Notes: generated by a model not told the origin, from the sequence alone. DNA of 60,000 nt from Membranipora membranacea (GCA_914767715.1 OU612067.1:22234162-22294161), one strand, 5' to 3'. Shown: positions 1-12,900, numbered from the stretch's first letter. Program-made: numbers and translations.

Positions 1-879
1 TCAGGTACTGTAGGAAGGTAGGGCCTGCCTACCACCCCATCATACATACATACACAGAGAGAGCATACTGACTCTCGTGATCTGACTGGGTGTGCCAGGG
101 CATGCCCAGAGCTGAGCACGCGCAGAATGCAGAGAGAGTGAGAGCTCAGAGTTGATATAACATAATATTAATTAACAAATAAGTACAGACTGTCTGTGAG
201 TATGACATGAAGTTATGTAACTTAGTGTTGATATTGAACTAAGCAATTGGGTGTCTTACTCATTTAAACTGTGTACAGTACAGCACAGGAAATATATTTA
301 CAGCAAAGTGAGTGTGTTGCTGAATTTGATCAGTCACAGGGGCCCATGCTTGAAACATACTTTCATTTCACCTGTTTTACCTATGTGAAGTGTGCTTGTT
401 TACATGTGTTACTCGTTCTTGTTGGCCAAAGTGTTGACTCTGATCCACAAGTTGAATGCTATATTTCCACAATCTGGCTGTGCAACAAAATTGTGGGTCT
501 GGTGGGATTCAGCTTTGATGTTTCTTAAATACAGGTTAAGTTAGTAATTTGTTGTGGGCCTGACAGTGTGACTTTAAATAATCATTAAACTCACCCTCTT
601 CATTCATGACCCTAACCAACCAATGAGCGGGTTGTTTCCTAGTGCATGCTCAATAATTACAATACTGTCATGACTTCAACATAGTTATGGTGCAATTGTA
701 GTGTGCAGCATTCTTTCTCAATGTGGAGATTATTTTTTGAAGTTGTAACTAGACAATGTGTTGGCTCAGACCCAACACATTGGCCAGTCATGCTTGTTAG
801 TTTCTATATGAACAATTAACTACACACCAATAACATTTATAACCTTTTATGACGCTTGATATGCTATGCATCTTTGTAG
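1..879. other. Upstream of first recognised copine exon; nothing firm
   Basis: No exon is clearly recognisable here. A copine needs one more 5' exon giving the start codon and the first C2A strand. It must end in phase 2 to join the exon at 880. I looked for it and could not place it. An open frame of 85 codons at 271-528 has no copine similarity that I can see. Confidence 0.4.
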
Positions 880-967
880 GAAGCTCCTAGATCGAGATGT
901 CACTTCAAAGTCAGACCCAATGTGTGTCCTAGATGTGTCCGAGTTTGGCAGTACCAAGTTCAATGAG
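880..967 (+). CDS. Copine exon, C2A start (KLLDRDVTSKSDPMCVLDV)
   Basis: The acceptor TTTGTAG precedes position 880 and a GT donor follows 967. The frame reads KLLDRDVTSKSDPMCV, the hallmark of the first C2 domain of copines. The two Asp residues (LDRD and SDP) lie in Ca2+-binding loop 1. The exon begins with the last base of a codon, so the missing upstream exon should end in phase 2, and it ends in phase 0. This is the clearest copine signature in the window. Confidence 0.88.
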
Positions 968-1426
968 GTAATTTGGCATCCCTTTATTATTTTAATTTTA
1001 AGATGAGTTAACTAAACACTCTTAATTAGAGGATAGAGATAATTAATATCTGGTTCGGTTTTCTGTCCTTTTAGTTTGTACTGTACTTCTAATATGCGGC
1101 TGTTATACTTATGCGTCTCTCTTACATTTCACATGTGGGACTGCTACCCATCTGACGCACCCTCCTTGGAAGTTGGCTCCCCATGCCGCTGTTCATTAAA
1201 CTGCTATTTAAATATTGAGATATATATATATTTGCATGATATTATATATAATACTATGATATATGATAATAAGGTTCAATAAATATATATTTATTCAATA
1301 TTTATATTCATAATATAAAAATGTATTTAGTATGGTGTTCTGTAGCTTGACTTGACAAGCTTTGATCGGGGCTGGGTGGAGGGAACCACCTCCCCCCATT
1401 TTGAGATATTCAGTCCTATTTTGTAG

Positions 1427-1523
1427 GTCGCCAGAACAGAATGCATCAAGGACACTCTTAACCCCGACTTTGTCAAAAAGTTGAATATCAATTTGAAGAG
1501 CAGCAGAAACTGAAATTTGTTGT
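1427..1523 (+). pseudogene. Copine C2A exon with a 1-bp deletion
   Basis: The exon opens in phase 0 with VARTECIKDTLNPDFVKK, the conserved copine stretch around the second C2A strand. The sequence after the second Lys then reads correctly (EYQFEEQQKLKFVV) only if one T is restored in the AAAAAGTTGAAT context. As written, the frame reaches a stop 13 codons after the break. The acceptor (TTTTGTAG) and donor (GTAAGT) are good and the rest is conserved. It is either an indel error in the source assembly or a recent disabling mutation. Confidence 0.8.
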
Positions 1524-2430
1524 GTAAGTGCAAGATTCTTGTATTATTTGTGTCAGTCTGGGATAACGTGTGTGTAAGAAAGTTCTGAGGCCAGCGGCGG
1601 ACTGATAAATCAGTACAGGCTATGACCAATGTCATATTATTTTACTCGGGGTTGAAAAAAAGCCTAGTAAACCGCAGAGCAAGGATGTTATTTTCTTGAT
1701 GACACTTTCCCAATGTTGCTAAGCTGGGATATTGATTGCTAGAATAAAGTATATTGATTGCGAGGTCAATTATGCTGGTTTTCACATGATTGATTCAACT
1801 TCAGCCACATGCTGAAATTATTACGAACCATGACAATCCCTGCTAGAGTTATTACAAGCCTATCCAATCCCACCTCAACATTTATGATCAGTTTCTGATT
1901 GTTACTATGGCAAATAATTCCACCAGAATACATCTGGTGAGTCATATTTTTATTTCCTGCTAAGTCTACAACTTCCTTTTCTCAATAAGCCTCAATTAGG
2001 CTTATTGCACTCAGAGAATGTGGTTTCGTTGTGAGGGCACAACTCCAAAATGAAATAAAGGTCATGTTATAAAAAGAGGTGTGGCTTATCGAGTCCAGGC
2101 TCCTCCCCCTTCCATTCTCCCTTATTGTACTCAGAGAATATTTTAGTCCTAAAGTATTTTTATTCATCATATAGACAGTAGGGAAAAAGATCTTATGCAC
2201 AGAATAAAATCTATCATGCTTGCATACAGTGAGTGAATCTCCGCAGTGTTATAATAAATCGGTTTTGAATTTCAGTTTTTATAATAAATTTTACATCTCC
2301 ATTTTGATAAGAAATGGCTCTTTGAATTTTCAATAATTCAAACGTAATCATTGTCCTGTTTTGCGATTTTTTTTCGTTGTCCTGTTTTATGGTATTTGTT
2401 ACATTGTCCTTTTTTTTATATTATTCTCAG

Positions 2431-2470
2431 GATTGATGCCGATTCTACCTCACAGGCAGTCAAAGACCAT
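2431..2470 (+). CDS. Copine exon, C2A (IDADSTSQAVKDH)
   Basis: This small 40-bp exon lies between a TTATTCTCAG acceptor and a GTAAGT donor. It completes the codon left by the previous exon and reads VIDADSTSQAVKDH, equivalent to the acidic loop of copine C2A (usually YD.DS....KDHD). It ends in phase 0, which matches the next exon. Confidence 0.78.
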
Positions 2471-3018
2471 GTAAGTCTCAGTCCATTTCTGCATAAATTT
2501 GAATTCGATTAATTTCAATCGGGAAGAAATTGAAGTTCGAACCAGTTGATAAATTCAACAATAATGAGCTATATGATATAAATAATAATAATAATACATA
2601 ACACTAACTAAGACCACAGATAGTCTTCTCCTAATATCACACAGAAAGGGGACCATTACTCTGACAGCGATTACCCTATCAGAGAATGTTTCAAGCTTGA
2701 TCTAGACATTTTCTCAGTGACAGATATGGTTTCCTCGCTATCTCCCCCTGCATTAAAAAAATTAATGCGGAAAGCATTTAATATAAACTGTAAGTTATCC
2801 CCCAGGCTCGGTGGTTGAATCACTATTTAATGGATATGATGAACGCAAAAAACCATGATTTTCATAGAAAATGAGGAAGTTTAAGCAAAAAGTTCTGTTT
2901 GAAGCTAGTGACTCAATTACAAAATCAGTTATTTGGAATCTATCAGCTCTTAAAACATAACATAATATGATCAATATATATAATGTATAAAATCTTAATT
3001 TCCTCTTCTGTTTCACAG

Positions 3019-3127
3019 GATTATTTAGGGCAGTTTGAGGCCAATCTCGGAGAAATAGTGTCATCTGGCAGTACGACGAAACCTCTAAAGCCGTATAATG
3101 GTTCGGCTAACTGTGGCACAATAATAA
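3019..3127 (+). CDS. Copine exon, end of C2A (DYLGQFEANLGEIVSS)
   Basis: The acceptor is TTTCACAG and the donor GTATGT. It reads DYLGQFEANLGEIVSSGSTTKPLKP and ends in GTII. This matches the conserved FLGQ...LGEIV segment closing copine C2A and leading into C2B. It leaves one base, which joins TT at 3518 to give Ile. Confidence 0.85.
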
Positions 3128-3517
3128 GTATGTGTTACTAATATCAACAGTCCTAGCCAATAGAAAGTTCGAAATTCATACACCCCGATGGATGAGACTT
3201 CTAGATGTAACCATCTATAAGTCTGATTTTATAAAATCTAATCCGATGAAACCATCGGGAAGTCTAATCTTATAGATGAAACCATGTATAAATGTAGGAT
3301 AATTCCTAAGACGGTGTGATGCGGGCCAGTTAAGATTCAAACGTTCACCATACCAAAATCAATTGAATTTATGGTCAAATTATGATTTTGCATTTGCAGT
3401 GAGATCTTGTCGCCTTATCAACATTGTTTCTGATCAGAGACTCACCAATGGTTAAGTAGGAATTTGTCACCAGAGATTAACCGTTGAAGATTGTTTCACC
3501 TATCCATGCTTTTGCAG

Positions 3518-3650
3518 TTAGGGCCGAGGAGATAATGGCCTGTAATGAGAACTTGTTTCTGAAGCTACGAGGCACTAAACTGGACAAGAAGGATACGTTC
3601 GGGAAGTCTGATCCATTTCTAGTCTTTTACAAATCAAACGAAGATCAGAG
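3518..3650 (+). CDS. Copine exon, C2B first half ([19 protein letters not shown])
   Basis: The acceptor is TTTTGCAG and the donor GTAATC. It reads [33 protein letters not shown]. The LDKKD and GKSDPF motifs carry the first Ca2+-loop aspartates of C2B. It ends in phase 2 with AG, joined by T at 5083 to give Ser. Confidence 0.87.
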
Positions 3651-5082
3651 GTAATCCAGCCCGGACTTTACAAGGGATCACCCTTAAATTAAAGTAGATG
3701 AGAAAAGGAGATATTGTGTGTTAATGGTTGCCCAACAACTTTTGAGAATTTGGGAATTATCTCCTGCCAGTTTTAATTTTTACCCGTATTTACCTCAACT
3801 TTTAGGTCGAAGACTGACCAGAAATTGAAAGTCCATTTATGCAAGTTTTGAATTACTATGGAGTCAAATTGTAGGTTTATCCATTTTATAACTTTTAGCC
3901 TTTTTCAAATACATCTCTTGAAAAAGAGTACGCACTCCATGGCGGGCAAGTGGAGATTGCCAATACCATAACAGGCGATGACTGAAGTGTGGTTGCAAGA
4001 CTTGGTAGCCCATTTGTAACTATGAATAGGACACACCTTAGTTGTAGGAATGGAAAAATATGCACACCACCGTCACATACTTGGATATTGAGGGTCTCCT
4101 TACAACAACAAATTGCACCAGAGTATACAATAAACTTACTCAGTAAATCTACCTTGAAGTAAAACAAGTATGCGTTTTGACAGCAGTGAAATATTTGTGC
4201 TATTTTAAACACAAGGAAATAGTAAGGCCTTGTGCTTGAAGTTGCACAAATGTTGCAACATGTTTATCTCAATATAACCTAAGTTGAATTGTTTGTAACA
4301 CTAATCATGTTGTGGGTGTAAACTTAGCCAACTTCCTTTTTAAGAATCAGATATGCAGTAAACATTCAATGTATAAACATAAACGAACATGATCATGACC
4401 CGAAAAATTGGATAATTGGTCCGGTTTGAATATGGGCGTTAGGTTATCACCAAGTTTGATTGAGATTGTTTTATAAATAGGAGGCTTTAGATACATATAA
4501 TGGCAATACATAATGGAAATACATGTGCTTTTGCTTTTAAATCTAAGATCTTTAAACTGCAAAATACCCCCTCCCCCCAAAACAAAAACTAAGTTATATT
4601 TGCTTAAAATATCATTTGAGTTTCAGTGTTTCACCAGATAGACTTGAGAGTTCATAAAGCAAAGTCAAACTGACTACGCTGTAGGTGAAGCATATATTCC
4701 TAGGTAACTCAGAAGAGCGTCCATTTTTCAAGATCGTTATGGCCAACAAGTATATTTATGTACATATCATACTGCTATTATATAACTTGCATATCTGTGT
4801 GTAAAACTTTGTTAAAATGACTGATTGATTGATCGATATTGATTGATTGATTAACTATCACAAAGATTAAATGTTGCAAGTAAAGGATGCATATACTTTG
4901 TCATAAAAGGAGCTTGCTACTGGAGTATTGAACTTGCATTTTGAAAAGTATCTCATTGACCATATTGCACATTTACCTCATGATCCATATTTGCCTGAGG
5001 AAACAGTCTACTCAAGAAATCTACTCGTGCACTTCCCGTTTGTTTGCTAACTTACCTATATATTGATGTATTTTTTTTGTAG

Positions 5083-5229
5083 TTTCACAGCTATACATAA
5101 GACAGAAGTGATTAAGAACACACTGGACCCCACATGGAGGGAGATGATGGTCAGTGTAGGCACTTTCTGTAATGGAGATAAAGCTAGGACACTCAAAGTA
5201 GAATGTTACGACTGGGATAGTGACGGAAG
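5083..5229 (+). CDS. Copine exon, C2B second half, copy A (intact)
   Basis: The acceptor is TTTTTTTGTAG and the donor GTGTGT. It reads FTAIHKTEVIKNTLDPTW, then REMMVSVGTFCNGDKARTLKVECYDWDSDGR. This is the copine C2B core, with the NTLDPTW motif and the YDWDSDG Ca2+ loop. The frame is open throughout, unlike the second copy at 9505. Confidence 0.88.
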
Positions 5230-6450
5230 GTGTGTTAATTTGTCTGTGATTACTTTAATTTGTCAATCAAATGTATAATTTAGATCTGCAAGAACAGAAA
5301 AAGTGTTTCAATGCTGAAATATATCATACAGCATCATCATAGTAAATCACAAAATTACGGTGTTTGCTAAATCAGAGAGATGTTTTCTAACATCAGTTTA
5401 CATACACTTGCCATATTTGCTTCGTTATTTTGGTTTGTTTAAATCTACACTTTGGTCAGGAATTCGTAGTTTCCTCTTCCAGATTATAGTTATTGAATCA
5501 GAATTAATAGTTTGCCTATCTATATGGTGATCAGAGTATGTCACCTTTAAAGATTTCAGCGACAAGTTTAGATTTGATATTGTTTTTTTATGAAAAAATA
5601 TCCGATTGAACATGTTCTTCATACTTGTTGTTTGCCTCACAGAGCGCTATAGGTGAAGACTCTATAAAAATCCATCTTAACAACACCCTCCAGTTAAAAT
5701 GCCAAAAAACCGCCAATAGACTGTTTCTGAGCGTCAATTTGAGCCTACTTTCGGAGCTGTCCTCTCTCCATTTAGCTGATCAATTGTTTCCCTTGCTTTA
5801 TAAATTCTCAGTATGATAAATTTAGAAACTTATAATCCGCTTAGTGTTTTGTATGTGGTTTTCTTATCAAATTTGCAGCAGGTAATAGCATCTTATCATT
5901 TACTCTTGATAAGTTCAACCAGTATGTATGGGCCTTTTTAAAAGCGAAGAATCACTAAGTCTAGTATGCTACTGCCATTGTTCTGCACTTTCAACTGATT
6001 GACCCTCATAATAATATCTTAATACAATAAGACAAATAAAACTCGAATAGAGTATACCTTAAACTGATTGTAGGTGCTGCGGGTAGATTGGTTTTATGTC
6101 TGAATCAAGATTGGCTCTTGATGCCCTACATTTAGTTGCGTCTGTTAGGGCGAAGCACAGTACAAACTAGTAGTATTACAGTAGGACCATTGCCCCGGCT
6201 GGGGGGGGAGGGGGTCGGACGGTGGGCTAGAGTCTGGGGGGCTCAGACTACCATTGAGTATAAGCAATAGCAAAATATCAAATATGGCTACATGTTATTA
6301 ATTCCCTTCCTGTGTGTAACTTTTGATGGATCTACAATTCCACATATTGTGAGACACTGGACTTCTCTATAATAAGTTGACTTGTAGCTCCATCCTCCTG
6401 TATTACTCAATATGTATCACTAATCTATGTATTGTATTTATCTCCTTCAG

Positions 6451-6568
6451 CCACGACTTGATAGGCGTTTTCCTCACCAACATCAAGGAGTTAGCGAAGC
6501 ACAGTGTAAACTTTGAACTTGTGAACCCGAAGAAGACTAAGAAGAAGAAATATGTCAACTCCGGTCTG
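6451..6568 (+). CDS. Copine exon, end of C2B, copy A (FELVNPKKTKKKKYVNSG)
   Basis: It reads SHDLIGVFLTNIKELAKHS and then FELVNPKKTKKKKYVNSGL, the conserved closing segment of copine C2B. The donor at 6569 is GTAAGA. Compared with the second copy there are five extra bases just before the donor. The exon therefore ends in phase 0 here but would end in phase 1 without them. Which version keeps the downstream frame cannot be told, because the next exon (usually SCK...YSFLDYI-GG) was not found. Confidence 0.85.
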
Positions 6569-6597
6569 GTAAGATTTCAGCATCCATATTAGTCTAA

Positions 6598-7028
6598 AAA
6601 CTGGCAGCATAAGGTCATCAGTTCTACAAATCATATACAAACTGGTTCAGGAATATTTAATTCACGAGCACGCATAATGATCAGCTACAATCTTAACGGA
6701 TATGACTATATGGATGAAGGCTCAAGTGCTCAGACAGCTCCATTGCGAGTTAGTGTCATTACATTATCAACCACCCAATTGCCCTCAAGAGTTGTCCCCT
6801 TCTTGTATTGCGTGGTTGATAATGTAATGCCACTAACTCACAACGGAGCCGTCTGAGCACTTAGACTACATCCATATAGTCATGTCTGTTTAAGATTGTA
6901 GCTGATCATTATGCAGGCTTAAGAATTAAATATTATTCAAGTAGGTTGTTATGCGTGCTCCTGAATTACATATTCCAGAACTAGTTGGTATGGGATTTGT
7001 AGAACTGTTGAGCTGATGCTGTCAGTTT
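6598..7028. repeat. Fold-back (inverted-repeat) element in a copine intron, copy A
   Basis: The arms are imperfect inverted repeats of roughly 200 bp. The inner part GTGCTCAGACAGCTCC...ACATTATCAACCAC pairs with GTGGTTGATAATGTAAT...GGAGCCGTCTGAGCAC. Outer parts around GATCAGCTACAATCTTAA and the AATATTTAATTC tract pair as well. No ORF is present. A shortened version lies in the duplicated block near 11280-11550, so insertion preceded the duplication. Confidence 0.7.
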
Positions 7029-8543
7029 GGTGTCGATTTTCATACACGCCTGCAGACAATGTCCCCTCTTGCTCGCTATTTTCCGACGCTTACCCGGGAT
7101 AAAATTTTAAATTGATCGCAAAGTCTTCTTCCGGTTCAACCATCTACTCGGTTTGACTTTGACACAACAAGATGACACAAAAATGCCTATTCGATGCCAT
7201 CAGTAAATCTTACATAATATGTTTGATATGGAGTACGGACCTTACTGACTATTACCGAGTATGGGCCTTACTGAACATTACCGTCATATCGCTGTATCCT
7301 CAATAAGATATTATGTCCATGTCATTGAGGATGCAGCAACCTGACGGTAATATTATAGATATTGAACTAACACTGGTTGTGTAACATTGAGAGAGTTTTT
7401 GATATTTGTCAGTGAAAATTTCATCGCCAACCTCTATTTTCTCTTCCATTCTGCTTGTAGATACATGTAGACCATCCCAGGGTAGAGAAAAGTTACACAT
7501 TTTTAGACTACATACAATCTGGGTAAGATAATCATACTACTGGCTCCATCCCAACATCAAATATATAATCATTGTGGTGTACCCAAAGACCAAAACATGT
7601 TATAGTCAGGCAGTAACTTATGATAAAGTTGTGTCAGATTTACATGATAAAAATATGCTCTACTTGACATGAATTACTGATGGTGGAAAAAGTGCCTCCC
7701 ATAAGGGAAGGTAACTCTCACTCTCTGCATTATGAGGTTACTATGATCAGGATATGCAATACAAGAGTGGATCATCATTTTACATAATTTGTTATAAAAT
7801 GCGTTGTTATATGGAGATTTGTAATAATCCATCATATGTGTTAAACAAGTTGGAGTTATGCACTCAGTTGGAATTTTTTCTGTTGCTCAAACCTGAGGGT
7901 CTGTTTTACCAAGAATTTTTACAAGTGTAATTCACACAAGCTTGTTTTTCGGATACACGGGCTTGTCAATCAAGAAACCAAATTATACCTAGGGTGGTAA
8001 GGCAACCCTCCTGTCTTCTGTACAAAAGATGAGAAGATATTTTTTTCATATCTATGTGGTGATCGCAATTAAATGTCATCTTTCTTACTTACAAAATAAT
8101 TGTGGCGAATATTATGTCATATTTTTCAAAAGGCTCCAAAGAAGCTCAAAACGCTGAAGTTTCATTATAACCGTTGAGCTTTGCTTTGAAGTTATGACTC
8201 GGCCTTGATATAATCGCCCTCCCCTATATAATAAATAGAGAATTCGCAAACTCTTGAAGTTGTCCTCTCCCAACATATGAAATCATCACGTTTTACGTTG
8301 TTTGTCACTTTGGACACCATCTTGATTCGGAGTAGCATCCTCCTGACAATGGGCAAGGCGACCTCATATGGATGGTTTCCCGGAATCAAGAATTTGTTGC
8401 TTTTTGAATCCTGTGACATCCCTGGGGAGATTTCGAAACCTCTCTGCTTAATTGAGATTGACCCTTCTGAAACACAAGGACAACATCTGTAATTCAGCAG
8501 ATAATCATTGCTATTATACTCATCACTTGTTTTACATTTTCAG

Positions 8544-8693
8544 AGTTCAGCTCAATTTCACAGTGGCGATAGATTTCACCGGCTCTATCGGTAATCCATC
8601 GAGTCCTCAGTCGTTACATTACCTCGGTGCTCAGATGAACCAGTATGTTACGGCCCTGAGCTCGGTTGGTACGATAGTACAAGATTATGACAG
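8544..8693 (+). CDS. Copine-domain exon, copy A (DFTGSIG variant)
   Basis: The acceptor is TTTACATTTTCAG and the donor GTATGA. It reads [19 protein letters not shown], then [31 protein letters not shown], the opening of the copine vWA-like domain with its metal-site motif DxTxSNG. Copy A has Ile where copines, and copy B, have Asn in SNG. The exon is 150 bp, starting in phase 2 and ending in phase 2. Confidence 0.85.
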
Positions 8694-9504
8694 GTATGAA
8701 TCTAACATGACTTATTGTCTTATTGGTATGAGCTGAATAGCTGCTTGGGAGTGATATCCCTTCTGTTTCATCCCACCCGATCTTGTGTTTTTTTTATTGT
8801 ATGAGTTGGATAGCTGGTTGGTCAACCATCTAGCTGACTGATGTTGATATCCCGTCAAAAACTCATCACCCGTCGCACTTTGGAAACCACAGTTTTTTAA
8901 AGAGTTGTTTCAGCTTGCTCGTGTTGCTAACAGTGGCTTTCTGTTAGCGGTTGATAAAGAAATGCTGATAACAACAACCCTGGCAAAGTTTATGCACTAT
9001 GACTAGAATTATCCAATGAACCACCTGAAAAAGTGAAAATACCCCCCCCCCCCAAAAAAACTAAGTTATATTTGCTTAGTCAAACTGACTATGCTGTAGG
9101 TGTAGCATATAGTGCTAGGTAACTCAGTAGTGCATCCATCTCTCAAGATCGTTTTGGCCAACAAAGTAATTTATATACATATCATACTGCTATTATATAA
9201 CTTACATATTTGTGTGTAAAACTTTGATAAAATGATTGATTGATTGATTGGTCGAATGATCGATCGATATTGATTGATTGATTAGCTACCACAAAGATTA
9301 AATGTTGCAAGTAAAGGATGCATATACTTTATCATAAAAGGAGCTTGCTTCTGGAGTATTGAACTTGCATTTTAAAAAGTATCTCATTGACCATAATGCA
9401 CATTTACCTCATGATCCATATTTGCCTTAGGAAACAGTCTACTCAAGAAATCTGCTCGTGCACTTCCCGTTTGCTTGCTAACTTACCTACATTGTTTTGT
9501 GTGG

Positions 9505-9651
9505 TTTCACAGCTGTACATAAGACAGAAGTGATTAAGAACACACTGGACCCCACATGGAGGGTGATGATGGTCAGTGTAGGCACTCTCTGTAATTGAGA
9601 TAAAGCTAGGACACTCAAAGTAGAATGTTATGACTGGGATAGTGACGGAAG
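9505..9651 (+). pseudogene. Copine C2B exon, copy B: nonsense codon and lost acceptor
   Basis: It is homologous to 5083-5229. The acceptor TTGTAG has become TGTGTGG, so the usual 3' splice site is gone, although TTTCACAG a few bases inside could substitute. The codon GGA of CNGDK has become TGA, giving a stop. The remaining sequence (HKTEVIKNTLDPTW, YDWDSDGR) is nearly unchanged, so decay is recent. Confidence 0.85.
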
Positions 9652-11154
9652 GTGCGTTTGTTTCTTATTACTTTATATTTGTCGACCAAGATACATTTAA
9701 AATGCATCATGTGAGGTCGGAAGTCACAGAAAAGTGTTTCAATGCTGCAATATATCGTATAGCATCATCAAAGTAAATCACAAAATCACGGTATTTGAAA
9801 AAAAAAGAGACTTCATGTACATTTTCATTATTATTGAGATTATAAAAGAGACATGTCTACTAACATCAGTTTTCATCTACTGGCCATATTTGAAGAAGAG
9901 GTTTTTTAATCTCTACACTTTGGTCAGGTATTTGTTTATTCCTCTTCCAGATTATAGTAATTCAATCACAATTGATGGTTTGCCAATATGGTGAGCTGTG
10001 GTATGTTGCCTTGAAAGATTTCAGCAACAAGCTTAGATTTGATATTGTTTTTTTTTCAAATATCCGACCGGATATCTTCTTCCCACTTGTTGTTTGCGTC
10101 ACAGAGCACTATTGGTAAATACTCAGTGAAAAATCCGTCATTACAACACCCTCCAGTTAAAGTGCAAATAAACCGCTAATACACTGTTTCTGAGCGTAAA
10201 TTTTAGCCCACTTTCGGAGCTGTCCTCTCTCCATTTAGCTGATCAATTGTTTCCCTTGCTGTCTAAATTCTTAGTATGATAATTTTAGTGATTGTATTCC
10301 GCTCAGTGTTTTGTATGTGGTTTTCTTATCACATTTGCAGCAGGTAATAGCATCTTATCATTTACTCTCTTGATAAGTTCAACCTGTATGTATGGGCCTT
10401 ATTAAGGTATAGTAACGGTGTCGGTGAAATTTTATACTACCATTATAGTCGGATAGGTAATTTGAAACTATTTGTTATACAAAAAATTTTTTTGCAATAT
10501 CTTCATCGATTTATTTTTTATTGCTAATTACAGTATTTACTACAATTACTACGAATACTATGAATCAGAGCGCGAGAAAATTATTTATGAATGAAATTAT
10601 TCACACTTTACTATACCTTAAGAGCGAAGAATCAGTAAGTCTAGTATGCTAATGCCATCGTTCTGCACTCTGCAGTTTCAACTGATTGACCCTCATATTA
10701 ATATCTTAATACAATAAGATGAGAGACTGATAACCTCGTCGCAAAACTCGAATAGAGTATACCTTGAACTGATTGTAGGTGCTGCAGGTAGTATGGTTTT
10801 ATGTCTGAATTAAGATTGGCTCTTGATGCCCTACATTTAGTTGCCTCTCTTAGGGCAAAGCACAGTACAAACTAGTAGTATTACAGTAGGACCATTGCCC
10901 CGGCTGGGGGGAGGGGGTCGGATGGTGGGTAAGAGTCTGGGGGGCTCAGACTATCATTGAGTATAAGCAATAGTAAAATATCAAATATGGCTACATGTTA
11001 TTAATTCCCTTCCTGTGTGTAACTTTTGATGGATCTACAATTCCACATAATGAGAGAACACTGGACTTCTCTATAATAAGTTGACTTGTAGCTCCATCCT
11101 CCTATCCTATCTCGATAATCTCACTAATCTATGTATTGTATTTGTTTACCTCAG

Positions 11155-11260
11155 CCACGACTTGATAGGCGTTTTCCTCACCAACGTCAACGAGTTAGCA
11201 AAGCACAGTGTGAACTTGTGAACCCAAAGAAGACCAAGAAGAAGAAATATGTCAACTCTG
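11155..11260 (+). pseudogene. Copine C2B exon, copy B: 7-bp deletion and frameshift
   Basis: It is homologous to 6451-6568. A 7-bp deletion after KHSV gives VNL followed by TGA. The downstream LVNPKKTKKKKYVNS is still recognisable in the shifted frame. The donor GTAAGA is kept, five bases closer than in copy A. Confidence 0.85.
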
Positions 11261-12401
11261 GTAAGATTGCGGCATCCATATTAGTCTTCGTGCTTAGACG
11301 GCTCTGTTGCGAGTTAGTGGCATTACATTATCAACCATCCAATTGGCCTCAAGAGTTGTCCGCTCCTTGTTTTGAGTGGTTGATAATGTAATGCCACTAA
11401 CTCGCAACGGAGCCGTCTGAGCACTTAGACTACATCCATATAGTCATGTCTGTTTAAGATTGTAGCTGATCATTATGCAGACTTAAGAATTAAATATTAT
11501 TCAAGTAGGTTGTATAGAATTGTAGAACTGTTGACCTGATGCTGTCAGTTTGGTGTTGATTTTCATACACGCCTGCAGACGAAGTCCCCTCTTGCTCGCT
11601 ATTTTCCGACGTTTACCCGGGATAAATTTTTAAAATGATTGCTAAGTCTTCTTCCGGCTCAACCAACTACTCGGTTTGACTTTGACACAACAAAATGACA
11701 CAAAAATGCCTATTCGATGCCATCAGTAAATCTTACATAATATGTTTGATATGGAGTATGGGCCTTACTGAATAAACCAAGTATGGGCCTTACTGACTAT
11801 TACCATCAGCTCACTCTTTCCCCAATAACATGGGCATATTATGTCCATGTCATTGAGGATGCAGCAACCTGACGGTTATATTAAAGATATTGAACTAACA
11901 CTGGTTGTGTAACATTGAGAGAGTTTTTGATATTTGTCAGTGAAAATTTCATCACCAACCTCTATTTTCTCTTCCATTCTGCTTGTAGATACATGTAGAC
12001 CATGCCAGGGTAGAGAAAAGTTACACATATTTAGACTACATACAATCTGGGTAAGATAATCATACTACTGCCTCCATCTCAACATCAAATATATAATCAT
12101 TGTGGTGTACCAAAAGACCAAAACATGTTATAGTCAGGTAGTAACTTTTGATAAAGTTGTGTCAGATTTTTTCTGTTGCTCAAACCTGAGGGTCTGTTTT
12201 ACCAAGAATTTTTACATGTGTAATTCACACAAGCTTGTTTTCGGATACACGGGCTTGTCAATCAAGAAACCAAATTATACCTAGGGTGGTTAGGTAACCC
12301 TCCTGTCTTCTGTACAATAGGCCAGCAGCGGCTATACATAAAAGGCTCTAAAAATTACATCTGCGTAAGTGTCTTGAACAGAGAAAATTGAAGACTGTAT
12401 C

Positions 12402-12900
12402 TGGTGTAGTTTTTTATGGCCGTTCTGATGACGCATATGTACCATTTCAAAAATGGGGCAAAAAGGGGCGAATCCAAGTAAGAAACACGGAAAAGGGGGT
12501 TAAAAGGGCGTTTTTTGCAATTTAACTTCTCTTGGCAAAGTTCATAGAATGAAGCAGTGTCATTGAATTTTTTTTTATCAATATTATGCATATCTTGAGT
12601 AGTTTTTGGGAAAATATCATACAGCTAAACCCAATGGTTGACGTTTTACAGACAAATTGTAGTCACCCCTCGAACACAGTTGCGGCATAATAATAGGTTT
12701 TGTGCAAGCGTGCAAGAATAACAGTGATAAATGTACTTCTCATGTCATTTTTCATGATTTGTTTTTAAAAAGACCCCATCATAAAGTATCTGGTAGCAGT
12801 GTAATAATAAATTGAGAATATATGAGAAAGGGGTGGATCCAGTTGGGATGTGAAAAACAGGTAAACGTTTATGAAGTTTTATTCTGGTAAAGCGTGTAAT
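12402..12900. repeat. Direct repeat 1 inside the 4.8-kb insertion
   Basis: It starts GTAGTTTTTTATGGCCGTTC and is repeated at 13147-13620 in the same orientation at clearly high but imperfect similarity. The two copies flank the cysteine-rich transposase-like fragment. Confidence 0.7.

Larger units (their letters stand above)
4561..9036 (+). repeat. Tandem duplication unit, copy A (about 4.5 kb, three copine exons)
   Basis: The block from the AAAATACCCC tract at 4561 to the GAAAAAGTG just before 9037 is repeated from 9037 to about 18096, with high similarity in exons and introns. Shared landmarks are the (TTGA)n microsatellite, the C2B exons, a GGGGGGAG tract, a fold-back element and the copine-domain exon. 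Both breakpoints sit in introns. The junction (GAAAAAGTG joined to AAAATACCCC) occurs once, at 9037, as expected for a direct tandem duplication. Confidence 0.85.

Noticed and set aside
271-528. 85-codon frame as the first copine exon
   Set aside because: It does not read the expected VELxISC strand, and its end phase does not fit the exon at 880.
8192-8492. Open frames on both strands, conserved at 17189-17570
   Set aside because: Conservation comes from the tandem duplication. Neither strand shows copine or other family motifs, and the required missing copine exon does not match.
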